DNA of 10,947 nt from Pseudomonadota bacterium (GCA_021826565.1 JAKAZJ010000022.1:1-10947); one strand, 5' to 3'; shown: positions 1 through 7,363, counted from the stretch's first letter. Notes: generated from the letters alone by a model not told the origin. A program made the numbers and translations.

Positions 1-625
1 CCGCCTCGCGCGCGCCCTGGACTACCTGGAACACCCCATCGGGCAGGCCGGCCTCGGCCAGGAGTTCGGCCAGGATCAGGCTGGCGGATGGGTCTTTCTC
101 AGACGGTTTCAGGATGAAGCAATTGCCGGCGGCGAGCGCCACCGGAATCATCCACAGCGGGACCATCAGCGGGAAGTTGAACGGGGTGATGCCGGCCACT
201 ACGCCGAGCGGTTGGCGCACCGACCAGGCGTCGATCCCGGTGCCGACCTGTTCGGTGTATTCGCCCTTGAGCAGATGCGGGATGCCGCACGCGAACTCCA
301 CCACTTCCAGGCCGCGCTGCACTTCCCCGTCCGCGTCCGACAGCACCTTGCCGTGCTCGGCGGTGATGGCGGCGGAGATGCGGGCGCGGTCGCGCTCCAG
401 GAGATCGCGGAGTTTGAACATCACGCGGGCGCGGCGGAGCGGGGGCATGGCCGCCCAGCCGGGGAAGGCACGCGCGGCAATCTGCACCGCGTGATCAACC
501 TCGGCGGCGGAAGCGAGGGCGACGCGGGCGGTGACGTCGCCCAGCGCGGGGTTGAACACGTCGCCGTAGCGGCCGGAGCGGCCAGGTTCGGGGCGGCCGG
601 CGATGAAATGGCCGATGTCGCGCAT
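1..625 (-). CDS. mmsA: Methylmalonate-semialdehyde dehydrogenase (CoA-acylating), N-terminal part only
   Basis: The visible 208 residues are the N-terminal half of the NAD-binding domain of an aldehyde dehydrogenase (families run about 500 residues); the 3' end lies beyond the window edge. The family converts methylmalonate or malonate semialdehyde plus CoA and NAD+ to propionyl-CoA or acetyl-CoA in valine/thymine or inositol catabolism in the cytosol. The segment [16 protein letters not shown] (around residues 147-161) is very characteristic of MmsA/IolA; Asn150 corresponds to the catalytic Asn of ALDHs, and Lys173 in [11 protein letters not shown] is the NAD-contacting lysine. The catalytic Cys is outside the window. 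The start at 625 is supported by an AGGAG (minus strand, 640-636) 10 nt upstream. MmsA and IolA cannot be separated without the rest of the gene and its neighbours. It faces the PEP-CTERM gene divergently. Confidence 0.93.
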   Translation of the reverse strand, partial: MRDIGHFIAGRPEPGRSGRYGDVFNPALGDVTARVALASAAEVDHAVQIAARAFPGWAAMPPLRRARVMFKLRDLLERDRARISAAITAEHGKVLSDADGEVQRGLEVVEFACGIPHLLKGEYTEQVGTGIDAWSVRQPLGVVAGITPFNFPLMVPLWMIPVALAAGNCFILKPSEKDPSASLILAELLAEAGLPDGVFQVVQGAREA

Positions 626-873
626 GGGACGGGTTCTCCTGGGTGGATCACAGGCGTTTAGCGCGGATTTGGCGGAGGGTCACGACGGGTTCGTCCGGGG
701 GCACGACGAGATGGCGCCCCAAAATTGAGTCGCGCTGCCCAGGGTGATCGCAACGACTTGCTGGCCGCCATTTTTCCGCGCGGAGAGCGCTTTAGCAGCA
801 TTGCCTCGCGCAACCAATCATAACGATATCCAATTCCTAGACGGAGTATAAAAAGAAATACTTGCAAATCACC

Positions 874-912
874 TACGTACGGACCACCAATTTATTCAAT
901 CGGCGGTACGTA
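874..912. promoter_or_regulatory. Spaced inverted repeat upstream of the PEP-CTERM gene, possible operator
   Basis: TACGTAC at 874-880 is matched by its exact reverse complement GTACGTA at 906-912. The arm centres are 32 nt apart, about three helical turns, which would put two bound protein units on the same face of the DNA. The arms themselves contain the palindrome TACGTA. The element lies 46-84 nt upstream of the GTG start, in the AT-rich part of the gap. Function is inference; a 7-nt match could arise by chance. Confidence 0.3.
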
Positions 913-943
913 TGACCCATTCGTGCGTGGCGTCTGTTAGACC

Positions 944-949
944 AAGGAG
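944..949 (+). promoter_or_regulatory. Strong Shine-Dalgarno deciding the GTG start of the PEP-CTERM gene
   Basis: AAGGAG ends 8 nt before the GTG at 958. This is a near-ideal ribosome site and fixes the non-ATG start. The ATG at 912 is in another frame and has no comparable site. Confidence 0.75.
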
Positions 950-957
950 CCAGTATC

Positions 958-1851
958 GTGTTACGCTATGGCCAGGCTACCCTGAGCATCGCCGGCGCCG
1001 CACTGCTGACAGTTGCGTTTGCTCAGAGTGCCCATGCCAATGCAAACAGTTTGCTTCGCATTGGCGATGGGGGCTCGTGCGCGTCCGGGTACGGCGGGAC
1101 CGGCTGCCCATTCCTCTATTCTAGCGGGTCAGGTACCCCGACCGAGGTGGGCGCGATCAACACGGGCACGAACCCGGGATCGTTTGATCTGTATTACAGC
1201 GCAAGCAACGCAAAGACCTTCGACGATCCCGTCCTGGCGATCGTCGGCGTGCCGAATACCGGGTCTGGCAACGCCACAAACTACGGCCTCGCGCCCAGCC
1301 TGACCAGTGCCTCGCTGAATAAAGGATCGGAGAGCGTGACCATCGCTAATGGGATCGCCTCCGGCGCGGCGACCTTCGGGAACATTTCGACAAATGGCGC
1401 TGGCTTATTCACAAGCTCACCGTTCAGTAGTTCGTCGGGAGGCGACGTATATTCCTTCCTCCGCCTCGCAGGTACCGCCAACAAATCAAACAGCTTCGCG
1501 AACTGGAGCGCGGCCGATCAGAAGATCTCGGGCATCTCCGCAACCAGCTTCTCCATCTATGTGTTCAGCTTCACGCCCAGCGGCGCAGCGTTTTCGAATG
1601 ACAACAATCTTTTGACCGTCGGGTTCGACCAGATGGCGGTAGGCACGTTCGTGGTAGCCTACGGCGAGGATACCGGTGAAACATATAGTGCCACTCCATT
1701 CACGCAGGCAGGATACGCCACGTCGTCCGTGACCCCGAATACGATCGGCGGGAACACGAATGACGTCCCCGAACCTGGCTCGGCCGCGCTCCTTGTGGCT
1801 GGCCTGCCGGGACTGCTTCTGGTGCGCGGCCGCCGGCAGCACCGCGCCTAG
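958..1851 (+). CDS. PEP-CTERM sorting domain-containing exported protein
   Basis: This 297-residue protein is built for export and surface sorting. Residues 1 to about 27 form a Sec signal peptide: Arg3, a hydrophobic core near 10-22, and a likely cleavage after AQSAHA. The C-terminus is a classic PEP-CTERM signal: VPEPGS from residue 270, a short hydrophobic helix, then the basic tail RGRRQHRA. In known systems an exosortase recognises this signal at the inner membrane. The body is rich in Gly, Ser, Thr and Asn and predicted to be beta-rich, with one Cys pair (41 and 50) just after the signal. I do not recognise an enzymatic domain; a structural or matrix/exopolysaccharide-associated role is the usual guess for the class. 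The start is GTG with a strong ribosome site. The gene sits 173 nt before the metalloprotease on the same strand. No exosortase gene is in the window. Confidence 0.88.
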   Translation: MLRYGQATLSIAGAALLTVAFAQSAHANANSLLRIGDGGSCASGYGGTGCPFLYSSGSGTPTEVGAINTGTNPGSFDLYYSASNAKTFDDPVLAIVGVPNTGSGNATNYGLAPSLTSASLNKGSESVTIANGIASGAATFGNISTNGAGLFTSSPFSSSSGGDVYSFLRLAGTANKSNSFANWSAADQKISGISATSFSIYVFSFTPSGAAFSNDNNLLTVGFDQMAVGTFVVAYGEDTGETYSATPFTQAGYATSSVTPNTIGGNTNDVPEPGSAALLVAGLPGLLLVRGRRQHRA

Positions 1852-1925
1852 GCAACCTGGCGCGTCGCGGATACGCAACCGCGGTCTCGTCCACGTGCTC
1901 GCTAGACCTTATGGCCGCCGGGATA

Positions 1926-1937
1926 GGCCGTACGGCC
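1926..1937. promoter_or_regulatory. Perfect 12-bp palindrome GGCCGTACGGCC upstream of the metalloprotease
   Basis: GGCCGTACGGCC is its own reverse complement and lies 87 nt before the metalloprotease ATG, in the 173-nt gap after the PEP-CTERM gene. An alternative pairing is TGGCCG (1912-1917) with CGGCCA (1933-1938), which would give a hairpin with a 15-nt loop, but no T-run follows, so a simple intrinsic terminator is not supported. The core CGTACGG also occurs at 876-882, upstream of the PEP-CTERM gene. It could be an operator; this is unproven. Confidence 0.3.
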
Positions 1938-2011
1938 AGGGGCTGATCTCCAGCGCGTCAACCATTTTGTAACCACCCCGCCGCCACAACCCTTGCTTGC
2001 AAATACCTTGC

Positions 2012-2017
2012 GAGGGA
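2012..2017 (+). promoter_or_regulatory. Ribosome binding site of the metalloprotease gene
   Basis: GAGGGA ends 7 nt before the ATG at 2025. It supports that ATG as the true start, which matters because the resulting N-terminus has no Sec signal. Confidence 0.65.
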
Positions 2018-2024
2018 CAACCCG

Positions 2025-3977
2025 ATGCGGCCGGCGCACCACACATCATTAAACCCATTCAGCTTCGCCGGCTCCGGCTTTCTCCCAGATATTGGCCTCG
2101 GCCCAGATGGTGCCTTCGCCCTCTCCGGCTTTCCGCCGGTCTTGGGCCCAACGGCAGGGCCGACGAGCAGCACACCCTCGGCCGTCTCCCAGACGGTGCT
2201 CTACAGCCCCGACGCTACCAAAGCACATGGCGGCGGCAGCCGAAGCACGAGCAGCATCAGCACGACAACAAGCACCACCAGCCCCACCACCAACGCCTCC
2301 ACCGGCCTGGTCATCAACGTCTCCTGGGATGCCTCGGTCTCCTCCGCCCCCGCCGGGTTTCAAACCGCGGTCATGAACGCCGTGCAGTTCCTGGAGGCAA
2401 CGTTCGATAACCCGGTCACACTCAATATCAGCGTCGGCTATGGCGAGGTGATGGGTGCTACGCTCGGCAGCAGCACGCTCGGAGCCAGTGAATCATACTT
2501 GTCCAGCAACAGCTACAGCAGCCTGCTCAACGCACTCGGCGCCGGCTCCACCACCGCCGCCGATGCCACCGCCGTCGCTTCCCTGCCCTCGACCAGCCCG
2601 GTCAACGGCACGTTCTGGACCACGACGGCCGAGGCCAAAGCTCTCGGTCTCGCGGCCGCGACCGGCACCGGCACCGATGGTTATGTGGGCTTCTCCAGTT
2701 CGCTGCCCTTTACCTACAGCGATAACGCCGGCGTCGCCGCGGGCACCTATGATTTCAACGGCGTCGCGCTGCACGAGATGACCGAGGTCATGGGCCGCAT
2801 GTTGCTGACCGGGGGGACGGTCGGCAGTACCGCGAACAGCTACATGCTGTATGATCTATTCCATTACTCGGCACCGGGCGTGCGCGATCTCTCGGCCTCT
2901 ACGCCGGGCTATTTCTCCGACAATGGTGGCATGACGTCGCTCGCCGCATTCAACACCGTCTCGGGCGGAGACGCCGGCGACTGGGCATCCTCGGTCACCA
3001 ACGATGCGGTCGACGCCTTTTCCAATTCCGGCGTGGTCAATGGATTCTCCACCGCCGACCTGACGGCGATGGACGTGATCGGATGGAAGCCCGGCGCCTC
3101 GGGCAGCACCACGACCCCGTCGCCCAGCCCCTCTCCCACCCCTGCTCCCAGCCCCGCGCCCGCACCCACGGTTGCCACGCCCACCGGCGTCAGCATCACC
3201 GCGTCCGCCGCCGCGCTCGCCGGCCTGCAGATTTCCTCCGGCCTCGCAGCCAACACCGGATTCGCAACCGTGACGGAGACCGGCGGGACGTCAGGTGATC
3301 AGTTCAGCTACTCGCTCGGTGGCGGCGGCGCCGTCGACTTCAGCCTGACCGATGCCAACAACCAAGCCGCGCTCTCAACCGGCGCGACCGCGGTCGTCGG
3401 CGCTGCGGACGGCAAGGCCTATGCGTTGACGGTCACGGCGCACGATACCACCAACAGCACCTCCTCTCCCGCCGCGCCGCTGGAGGTTGTCGTCGGTTCC
3501 TCCGGCAGCGATACGATCCGGGTGGAGTCCCTGGTCGGCACCGCCAACGCCGCCGCGCCTACCTTCATCTTCGGCGGCGGCGGTGGGGACGTTGTGAACG
3601 GCTCCGGCATGACCGGGCCACTGTTCCTTACCAGCGGCGTGGGCGCCGACCGCTTCACCGGCGGCAGCGGAGCCAATCACTATCTGTTCGGCGCGATCGC
3701 CGATTCTCCCACCGCCGCGCCCGACCTGATTACAGATTTTCATGCCGCGACCGACGTGATCAACCTATCTGGCCTCGGATTCCCGCTGGCCTATGACGGC
3801 AAGGTTGGCGGGAAGTCCAAGCTCGCCGCACATTCGATTGAATGGACGTCAAGCCGAGGCGCCACGGCGATCTATGTCAATACCAGCGCGGGCGCAGAAT
3901 CCATGTCTACCGCAAACATGAAAATCGATCTGTCGGGAAGTATCGCGCTCTCCAACAGCAATTTTGTTCATCTGTAA
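2025..3977 (+). CDS. Secreted zincin-like metalloprotease (NF038122-like) with serralysin-type C-terminal domain
   Basis: This 650-residue protein is a predicted extracellular zinc protease. Residues 1-90 are a Ser/Thr-rich leader with no Sec signal. Residues 95-354 form the catalytic domain, with LNISVGYGEVMG, then HEMTEVMGR at 250-258: His250 and Glu251 fit the first ligand and catalytic base of HExxH, but the second His is Glu254. The flanking text (YVGFSSSLPFTY, GTYDFNGVALHE, GDWASS, DVIGW) matches what I recall of NF038122-type proteases, whose motif is usually HExxExMGR. Residues 356-382 are a Pro/Ser/Thr linker, and about 383-490 looks like a cadherin/Ig-like beta-sandwich. From about 491 to 650 there is a serralysin-type (M10 C-terminal) domain with GGSG-type turns, ITDFHAATDVINLSGLG and a hydrophobic end, a type I secretion signal class. 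Export by a T1SS is therefore inferred; its apparatus is not in the window. The substrate is unknown. Confidence 0.85.
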   Translation: MRPAHHTSLNPFSFAGSGFLPDIGLGPDGAFALSGFPPVLGPTAGPTSSTPSAVSQTVLYSPDATKAHGGGSRSTSSISTTTSTTSPTTNASTGLVINVSWDASVSSAPAGFQTAVMNAVQFLEATFDNPVTLNISVGYGEVMGATLGSSTLGASESYLSSNSYSSLLNALGAGSTTAADATAVASLPSTSPVNGTFWTTTAEAKALGLAAATGTGTDGYVGFSSSLPFTYSDNAGVAAGTYDFNGVALHEMTEVMGRMLLTGGTVGSTANSYMLYDLFHYSAPGVRDLSASTPGYFSDNGGMTSLAAFNTVSGGDAGDWASSVTNDAVDAFSNSGVVNGFSTADLTAMDVIGWKPGASGSTTTPSPSPSPTPAPSPAPAPTVATPTGVSITASAAALAGLQISSGLAANTGFATVTETGGTSGDQFSYSLGGGGAVDFSLTDANNQAALSTGATAVVGAADGKAYALTVTAHDTTNSTSSPAAPLEVVVGSSGSDTIRVESLVGTANAAAPTFIFGGGGGDVVNGSGMTGPLFLTSGVGADRFTGGSGANHYLFGAIADSPTAAPDLITDFHAATDVINLSGLGFPLAYDGKVGGKSKLAAHSIEWTSSRGATAIYVNTSAGAESMSTANMKIDLSGSIALSNSNFVHL

Positions 3978-4037
3978 GACGCGGGTTCACGGACTCGTTC
4001 CGCGATATCATCGCTGCGAATCCCGCTCGGGCCGAAC

Positions 4038-4772
4038 TCAGTCCGCCGCCTGGCGGAAGGTCGCATCCCTTACGTCTGCGCCGCATTCCGGCACGTCGTC
4101 CAGGATCCGCCCGTCCTCCATGCGCACCATCCGATCGGCGAAGGGCAGCGTGCGCGGGTCATGCGTGACCACCAGCACGGCGCGGCCCGGATCGCGTGCG
4201 ATCCGCGCCAGCAGCGCCATCACCTCCTGCCCGTTCTCGCTGTCCAGGGACCCGGTCGGCTCATCCGCCAGGATTACCGATGCATCGCCGACGATCGCGC
4301 GCGCGATCGCCACGCGCTGCTGCTCCCCGCCGCTGAGTTGATGCGGAAACGCCCTCAGCTTATGCGCCATGCCGACGCTGGCCAGCACGTCCCGCGCCCG
4401 GCCGATCGCCCACGCGGCCGGAGCGCCGCGCACATCCAACGCCACGCGCACATTGTCGATTGCGTTCAGGGTCGGGAACAGCCGGTAGGACTGGAACACG
4501 AAGCCGATATGGTCGCGCCGGATCCGCGCCAGCGCGCCGTTACCCGCATCGGTCAACGCCTGACCCAGCACCCGCACCGTTCCCTGTGTCGGCCGCAGCA
4601 TTCCGCCCAGCACCGACAGCAGCGTGGTCTTGCCGCTGCCCGATGGCCCCATCAGCAAGGTCAGTTCGCCTCCGGCAAGCCCCAGGCTGACCCCTTTCAA
4701 CGCCCGTACCGCGCCCGCCCCCCGGCCGAGGACGGCCACAACCTGCTCCGCGCTCACCAGGTATCCGCTCAT
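4038..4772 (-). CDS. ABC transporter ATP-binding protein (LolD/MacB/DevA class)
   Basis: This 244-residue ATPase powers the adjacent FtsX-like permease at the cytoplasmic face of the inner membrane. All nucleotide-binding motifs are present: Walker A GPSGSGKTT at 42-50, Q-loop Gln94 in FVFQSYRLFPT, signature LSGGEQQR at 146-153, Walker B ILADEP at 167-172 followed by TGSLD, and H-loop His204 in VVTHD. The LFPTLNAIDNV and TGSLD wording is typical of the LolD/MacB/DevA subgroup that works with MacB-type permeases rather than classical importers. The start at 4772 is chosen because it overlaps the permease stop as ATGA (4772-4769), indicating translational coupling; a longer reading to 4841 would run inside the permease. 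Stop codons of this gene and the convergent metalloprotease are only 60 nt apart, and I see no good intrinsic terminator between them. Confidence 0.92.
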   Translation of the reverse strand: MSGYLVSAEQVVAVLGRGAGAVRALKGVSLGLAGGELTLLMGPSGSGKTTLLSVLGGMLRPTQGTVRVLGQALTDAGNGALARIRRDHIGFVFQSYRLFPTLNAIDNVRVALDVRGAPAAWAIGRARDVLASVGMAHKLRAFPHQLSGGEQQRVAIARAIVGDASVILADEPTGSLDSENGQEVMALLARIARDPGRAVLVVTHDPRTLPFADRMVRMEDGRILDDVPECGADVRDATFRQAAD

Positions 4773-5896
4773 CGCAGCAGGATCCGCGCCGGGTCCATGC
4801 GCATCACCTGCACGATCGCGGCCAGCGCAGAGACGACACACATCAATACCGTCAACCCGAACAACCCCGCGGTCAGCAGCGGCGTCATCAGGATCGGCAA
4901 CGCCGTTCCCGCGGTCAGCGCCATGATCGCGAGGCCCATGGCCCCGGCCAGCGCGAAACTGATGACCGCGCTCAGCAACGCCTGGCAGACGATGACCTTT
5001 TGGATATATGCCCCCGAGGAGCCGATGGCGCGCAGGATCGCGAACTCGGCCAGATGATCCTTGGTGCTGGAATAGAGCGTCTGGGCGACGATCACCGTGC
5101 CCACGATCGCGCCCAACAGCGCGCCGGCGAACAGCGCCGCGCCGGCCCCGGTGCCGAATAGCCAGAAATCGCGGCTACGACGGGCGAACGCGGCCGACGT
5201 CAGCACCTCAGCTCCGGGCAGAGTCGCCGCCAAATGCGCGCGCACGGTCGCGGCATCGGCGCCAGGCGCAAGACGGACCAGGAGGTACGAGACCTGTCCG
5301 GGCGGCATTCCGATATACGCGCGGGCCTGCGTGAGCGTGGCAAACACATAAGGCGTGGTGGTAAACGAGCGGATGCCGCCGGTGACCGCGACGACCCGCG
5401 CGGCTTGCCGGTCGATCTCGGTGCTTGCGCCGATGCCGGCGATCCCCAGACGGGCGAAATAGGTGCGATCCACCGCCACCGCGTGCGGCTGGCGCAACGC
5501 GTGAGCGTGGCCGGCGACGAGATTCCAGGCTCGCAAACCCCCCTTCCCTGATCCAATGACGAACACTGGCGTGGTCCCACCGCTCGGGACCGTCCATTCG
5601 GCAAACCCGATCACCACCGGCACCACCGCGGCCACGCCCGGGACGGCGCGCGCGCGGACGCCGGCGCGGCTGGCGAGCGAGGCGGGATCCTCGAAGCATT
5701 TCGTCCCGATCGGCACGATCCACAAACCCGGCGGGGCATGATCGATCATCGTCGTGACCATCCGCGCGAAGCTCAGGAAGAGCCCGAGCTGCACCGTGAC
5801 CAGAACGATCGACACCACGATCCCGACCACCGTGATCACACCCCGCACCCGGTCTTGCGCCAGGTTGCGGGCTGCGATGCGCAGGATCAGCGACAT
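4769..5896 (-). CDS. ABC transporter permease, DevC/FtsX-MacB type
   Basis: This 375-residue inner-membrane protein has the MacB-type layout: one N-terminal helix (about 19-43), a large periplasmic domain (about 45-245), and three C-terminal helices (about 246-272, 301-329, 335-364). The FtsX-type cytoplasmic motif EFAILRAIG lies at 284-292. The stretch IDHAPPGLWIVPIGTK and the 'FEDP...VPGV...V-P' pattern resemble DevC-like permeases of glycolipid exporters. Such proteins couple ATP hydrolysis to mechanotransmission or extrusion across the envelope and usually need a periplasmic adaptor (HlyD/DevB), which is absent here. The ATG at 5896 overlaps the end of the acyltransferase gene by 10 nt; its upstream has no strong Shine-Dalgarno, consistent with coupled translation. 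The same frame stays open far upstream to 6940, but that part lies inside the acyltransferase gene and has no permease character, so it is not included. Confidence 0.88.
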   Translation of the reverse strand: MSLILRIAARNLAQDRVRGVITVVGIVVSIVLVTVQLGLFLSFARMVTTMIDHAPPGLWIVPIGTKCFEDPASLASRAGVRARAVPGVAAVVPVVIGFAEWTVPSGGTTPVFVIGSGKGGLRAWNLVAGHAHALRQPHAVAVDRTYFARLGIAGIGASTEIDRQAARVVAVTGGIRSFTTTPYVFATLTQARAYIGMPPGQVSYLLVRLAPGADAATVRAHLAATLPGAEVLTSAAFARRSRDFWLFGTGAGAALFAGALLGAIVGTVIVAQTLYSSTKDHLAEFAILRAIGSSGAYIQKVIVCQALLSAVISFALAGAMGLAIMALTAGTALPILMTPLLTAGLFGLTVLMCVVSALAAIVQVMRMDPARILLR

Positions 5897-7248
5897 GACG
5901 GGTGCGTCCGCAACGGCACCACCGCGATAACGGGCGAGCGCCGCGGTGGCGGTTCGCCGAGCAGGATCGCGCCCAGCCGCAGCCGGCGCAGGCCGATCGT
6001 GGCCCCCCAGGATAGCGCCACCGTGACGGCGAACACGACGCCGGCCTTCGCAACCGCGAACCACGCCAGCCCCAGTAGCGCGTATTGCAGCCAGACCACC
6101 GCTGCATAATGGAGCACATACATGCCCAGCGCGTTGCGCGACAGGCTGGCGAGCACACGGGAGCGTACCACGGCGAAGCGCAGGCAGGCCGCGATCATGA
6201 ACAGACAGCTGGCGGTGCAGGTCAGGGCAAAGGCGATATCGGCGCCGAGCTGCACGAGCACCGGCCCCGGCGGTGCGCGCATCGTGAGTGCGGTCAGCCC
6301 CATCCACAGCATCAGCGCGGCCGCCGATCCGGCCAGGAACCGGTTCCAGTGCCGGGCCACCGCGCCCGCCGGCGCGAGCAGGCCGCGGCCAAGCCCTCCG
6401 GCCCCGACCCCAAGACCGGCCAGGTAGAACACCGCATACAACCCGGGGCGGCAGTATTGCAGCGCGAACGGTCCGTGCTCGGACCAGGCCCAGGGGGTGA
6501 ATGCCAGCGCCGGTGGCACATAGGCCAGCACCGCGACCGCGGCCAGGACCGCAAACAACCGCTCCGGGCGCGCGGCGGCTGCCACCGACCAGCGCCCGAG
6601 TGCGGCAATCCAGCCCGGGGCGAACCGGTGCAGCCCTGCCGCCAGCGCCGTCAGCACCAGCAGTTGCCACAGGAACCACATCGGTCCGTCGGGCCAGAAC
6701 GGCAATGCCCGCAACGCGCGCAGATAGGCGACCGGTCCGGGGTGGACCGCCGTCGCGAGATAGACCGGATAGATCGCGAGCGGGATCACTACTGTTACGG
6801 CAAACACGAACGGCACGCCGAGCCGAACCAGGCGACCGGTCAGGAACGCGCGGGTTCCCTTGCGCGAAAGACTTGGCCAGGTGAACAGCGCCGAGAGGAA
6901 GAACATCAGCGCCATCAGATAAACGTCTTGCCAGGCGCACAAGATATCGAATCCGTACCAGCGATGGCTGTCAACGATCGGGAACGCCCGCCATTCGTAT
7001 GGCGCGACCGCGAACGCGAAAGGCACCGGACCCAGCGAGCCAAGATAGGCGAGCATAGAATGGAACCCGAGCACGACCAGGATCACGATCCCACGCAAAT
7101 TGCTCAGCGCAAGACTGGCCTGGCCGCCTTCCATTTCGGTATCGACCTGGTAGGAAGCGGCGGAGGATTGGTTCACCTGGATTGGCCCGACCATGCTGCC
7201 TGTTTCGCGCACGCAAAGCCATAGCGGCCGGCGCTCGCCGAACCGCAT
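5887..7248 (-). CDS. Acyltransferase 3 family integral membrane protein (OpgC-like)
   Basis: This 453-residue protein is predicted to be a polytopic inner-membrane acyltransferase (acyltransferase_3 family) that transfers acyl groups to a sugar or lipid acceptor. Near the N-terminus is the family hallmark LRGIVILVVLGFHS, with Arg52 and the likely catalytic His63; further on are the conserved PMWFLWQLLVL and, near the C-terminus, SLSRNALGMYVLHY. Around ten hydrophobic helices follow one another between about residues 50 and 430. I chose the ATG at 7248 because TGGGAGC lies just upstream; a GTG at 7278 and in-frame ATGs at residues 19 and 39 are alternatives, and the first 45 residues are not conserved-looking. 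It overlaps the ABC permease by 10 nt, so its product is plausibly the exporter's substrate. The acyl donor and acceptor cannot be named from sequence. Confidence 0.88.
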   Translation of the reverse strand: MRFGERRPLWLCVRETGSMVGPIQVNQSSAASYQVDTEMEGGQASLALSNLRGIVILVVLGFHSMLAYLGSLGPVPFAFAVAPYEWRAFPIVDSHRWYGFDILCAWQDVYLMALMFFLSALFTWPSLSRKGTRAFLTGRLVRLGVPFVFAVTVVIPLAIYPVYLATAVHPGPVAYLRALRALPFWPDGPMWFLWQLLVLTALAAGLHRFAPGWIAALGRWSVAAAARPERLFAVLAAVAVLAYVPPALAFTPWAWSEHGPFALQYCRPGLYAVFYLAGLGVGAGGLGRGLLAPAGAVARHWNRFLAGSAAALMLWMGLTALTMRAPPGPVLVQLGADIAFALTCTASCLFMIAACLRFAVVRSRVLASLSRNALGMYVLHYAAVVWLQYALLGLAWFAVAKAGVVFAVTVALSWGATIGLRRLRLGAILLGEPPPRRSPVIAVVPLRTHPSCR

Positions 7249-7253
7249 CGGTC

Positions 7254-7260
7254 GCTCCCA
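7254..7260 (-). promoter_or_regulatory. Ribosome binding site supporting the acyltransferase start at 7248
   Basis: On the minus strand TGGGAGC lies 5 nt before the ATG at 7248-7246. It favours this ATG over the GTG 30 nt further upstream. The 115-nt gap up to the ctaG stop would hold the promoter of the three-gene set if it is separately transcribed; no convincing -35/-10 pair was identified. Confidence 0.5.
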
Positions 7261-7337
7261 AACGCTGGAAGCCCTCACGGAAACAAGACAAAGTTACCGG
7301 TGCCGCGGCAGGCGCGTCAGAGTCGGAATCTACCTAT

Positions 7338-7353
7338 CGCCGGCGGACCGGCG
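7338..7353 (-). terminator. GC hairpin just downstream of the CtaG-family gene, weak terminator candidate
   Basis: CGCCGG (7338-7343) pairs with CCGGCG (7348-7353) around the loop CGGA on the plus strand; on the minus strand the loop reads TCCG. The 6-bp all-GC stem starts about 10 nt after the stop codon of the upstream gene. There is no T-run after it, so it could be a pause or processing site or chance in GC-rich DNA. Confidence 0.25.
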
Positions 7354-7363
7354 CGGCGCGCGT

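Larger units (their letters stand above)
626..957. other. Divergent intergenic region between mmsA and the PEP-CTERM gene
   Basis: This 332-nt gap must carry the promoters for mmsA (minus) and the PEP-CTERM gene (plus). The mmsA-proximal part is GC-rich; from about 810 to 905 it is much richer in A/T than anything around it, with a TATAAAAAG stretch near 847-855. I could not find a convincing -35/-10 pair with proper spacing, nor a sigma-54 type GG-N10-GC box close to the start. It holds the spaced inverted repeat listed separately. Small open frames here (for example 867-658 on the minus strand) have no recognisable protein character. Confidence 0.7.

Noticed and set aside
628..692. Direct repeat GACGGGTTC at 628-636 and 684-692 near the mmsA start.
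   Set aside because: One copy overlaps the mmsA ribosome site region and the repeat is short; no further copies or palindromic structure were seen.
658..867. A 69-codon minus-strand frame in the mmsA/PEP-CTERM gap as a small gene.
   Set aside because: It has no good ribosome site and no recognisable protein pattern, and it overlaps the likely promoter region.
3978..4037. A possible bidirectional terminator between the convergent metalloprotease and ABC ATPase genes.
   Set aside because: Only a 5-bp stem GCGAT/ATCGC with a 3-nt loop (4002-4014) is visible, with no T-run on either strand; too weak to call.
4038..5896. The ABC pair as the type I secretion machinery for the neighbouring RTX-tailed protease.
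   Set aside because: T1SS ABC proteins are fused HlyB-type transporters; this is a separate ATPase with a MacB/FtsX-type permease, convergent with the protease gene and lacking an adaptor.
4769..6940. A 723-codon open frame that would fuse extra sequence to the N-terminus of the ABC permease.
   Set aside because: The part above 5896 lies inside the acyltransferase gene in another frame and has low-complexity Arg/Gly/Ala character; a normal permease N-terminus begins at 5896.
6085..7224. A 379-codon plus-strand frame antisense to the acyltransferase gene.
   Set aside because: It is rich in Arg, Gln, Pro and His with no fold-like pattern, as expected of a GC-rich antisense shadow; the minus strand encodes a recognisable membrane enzyme.
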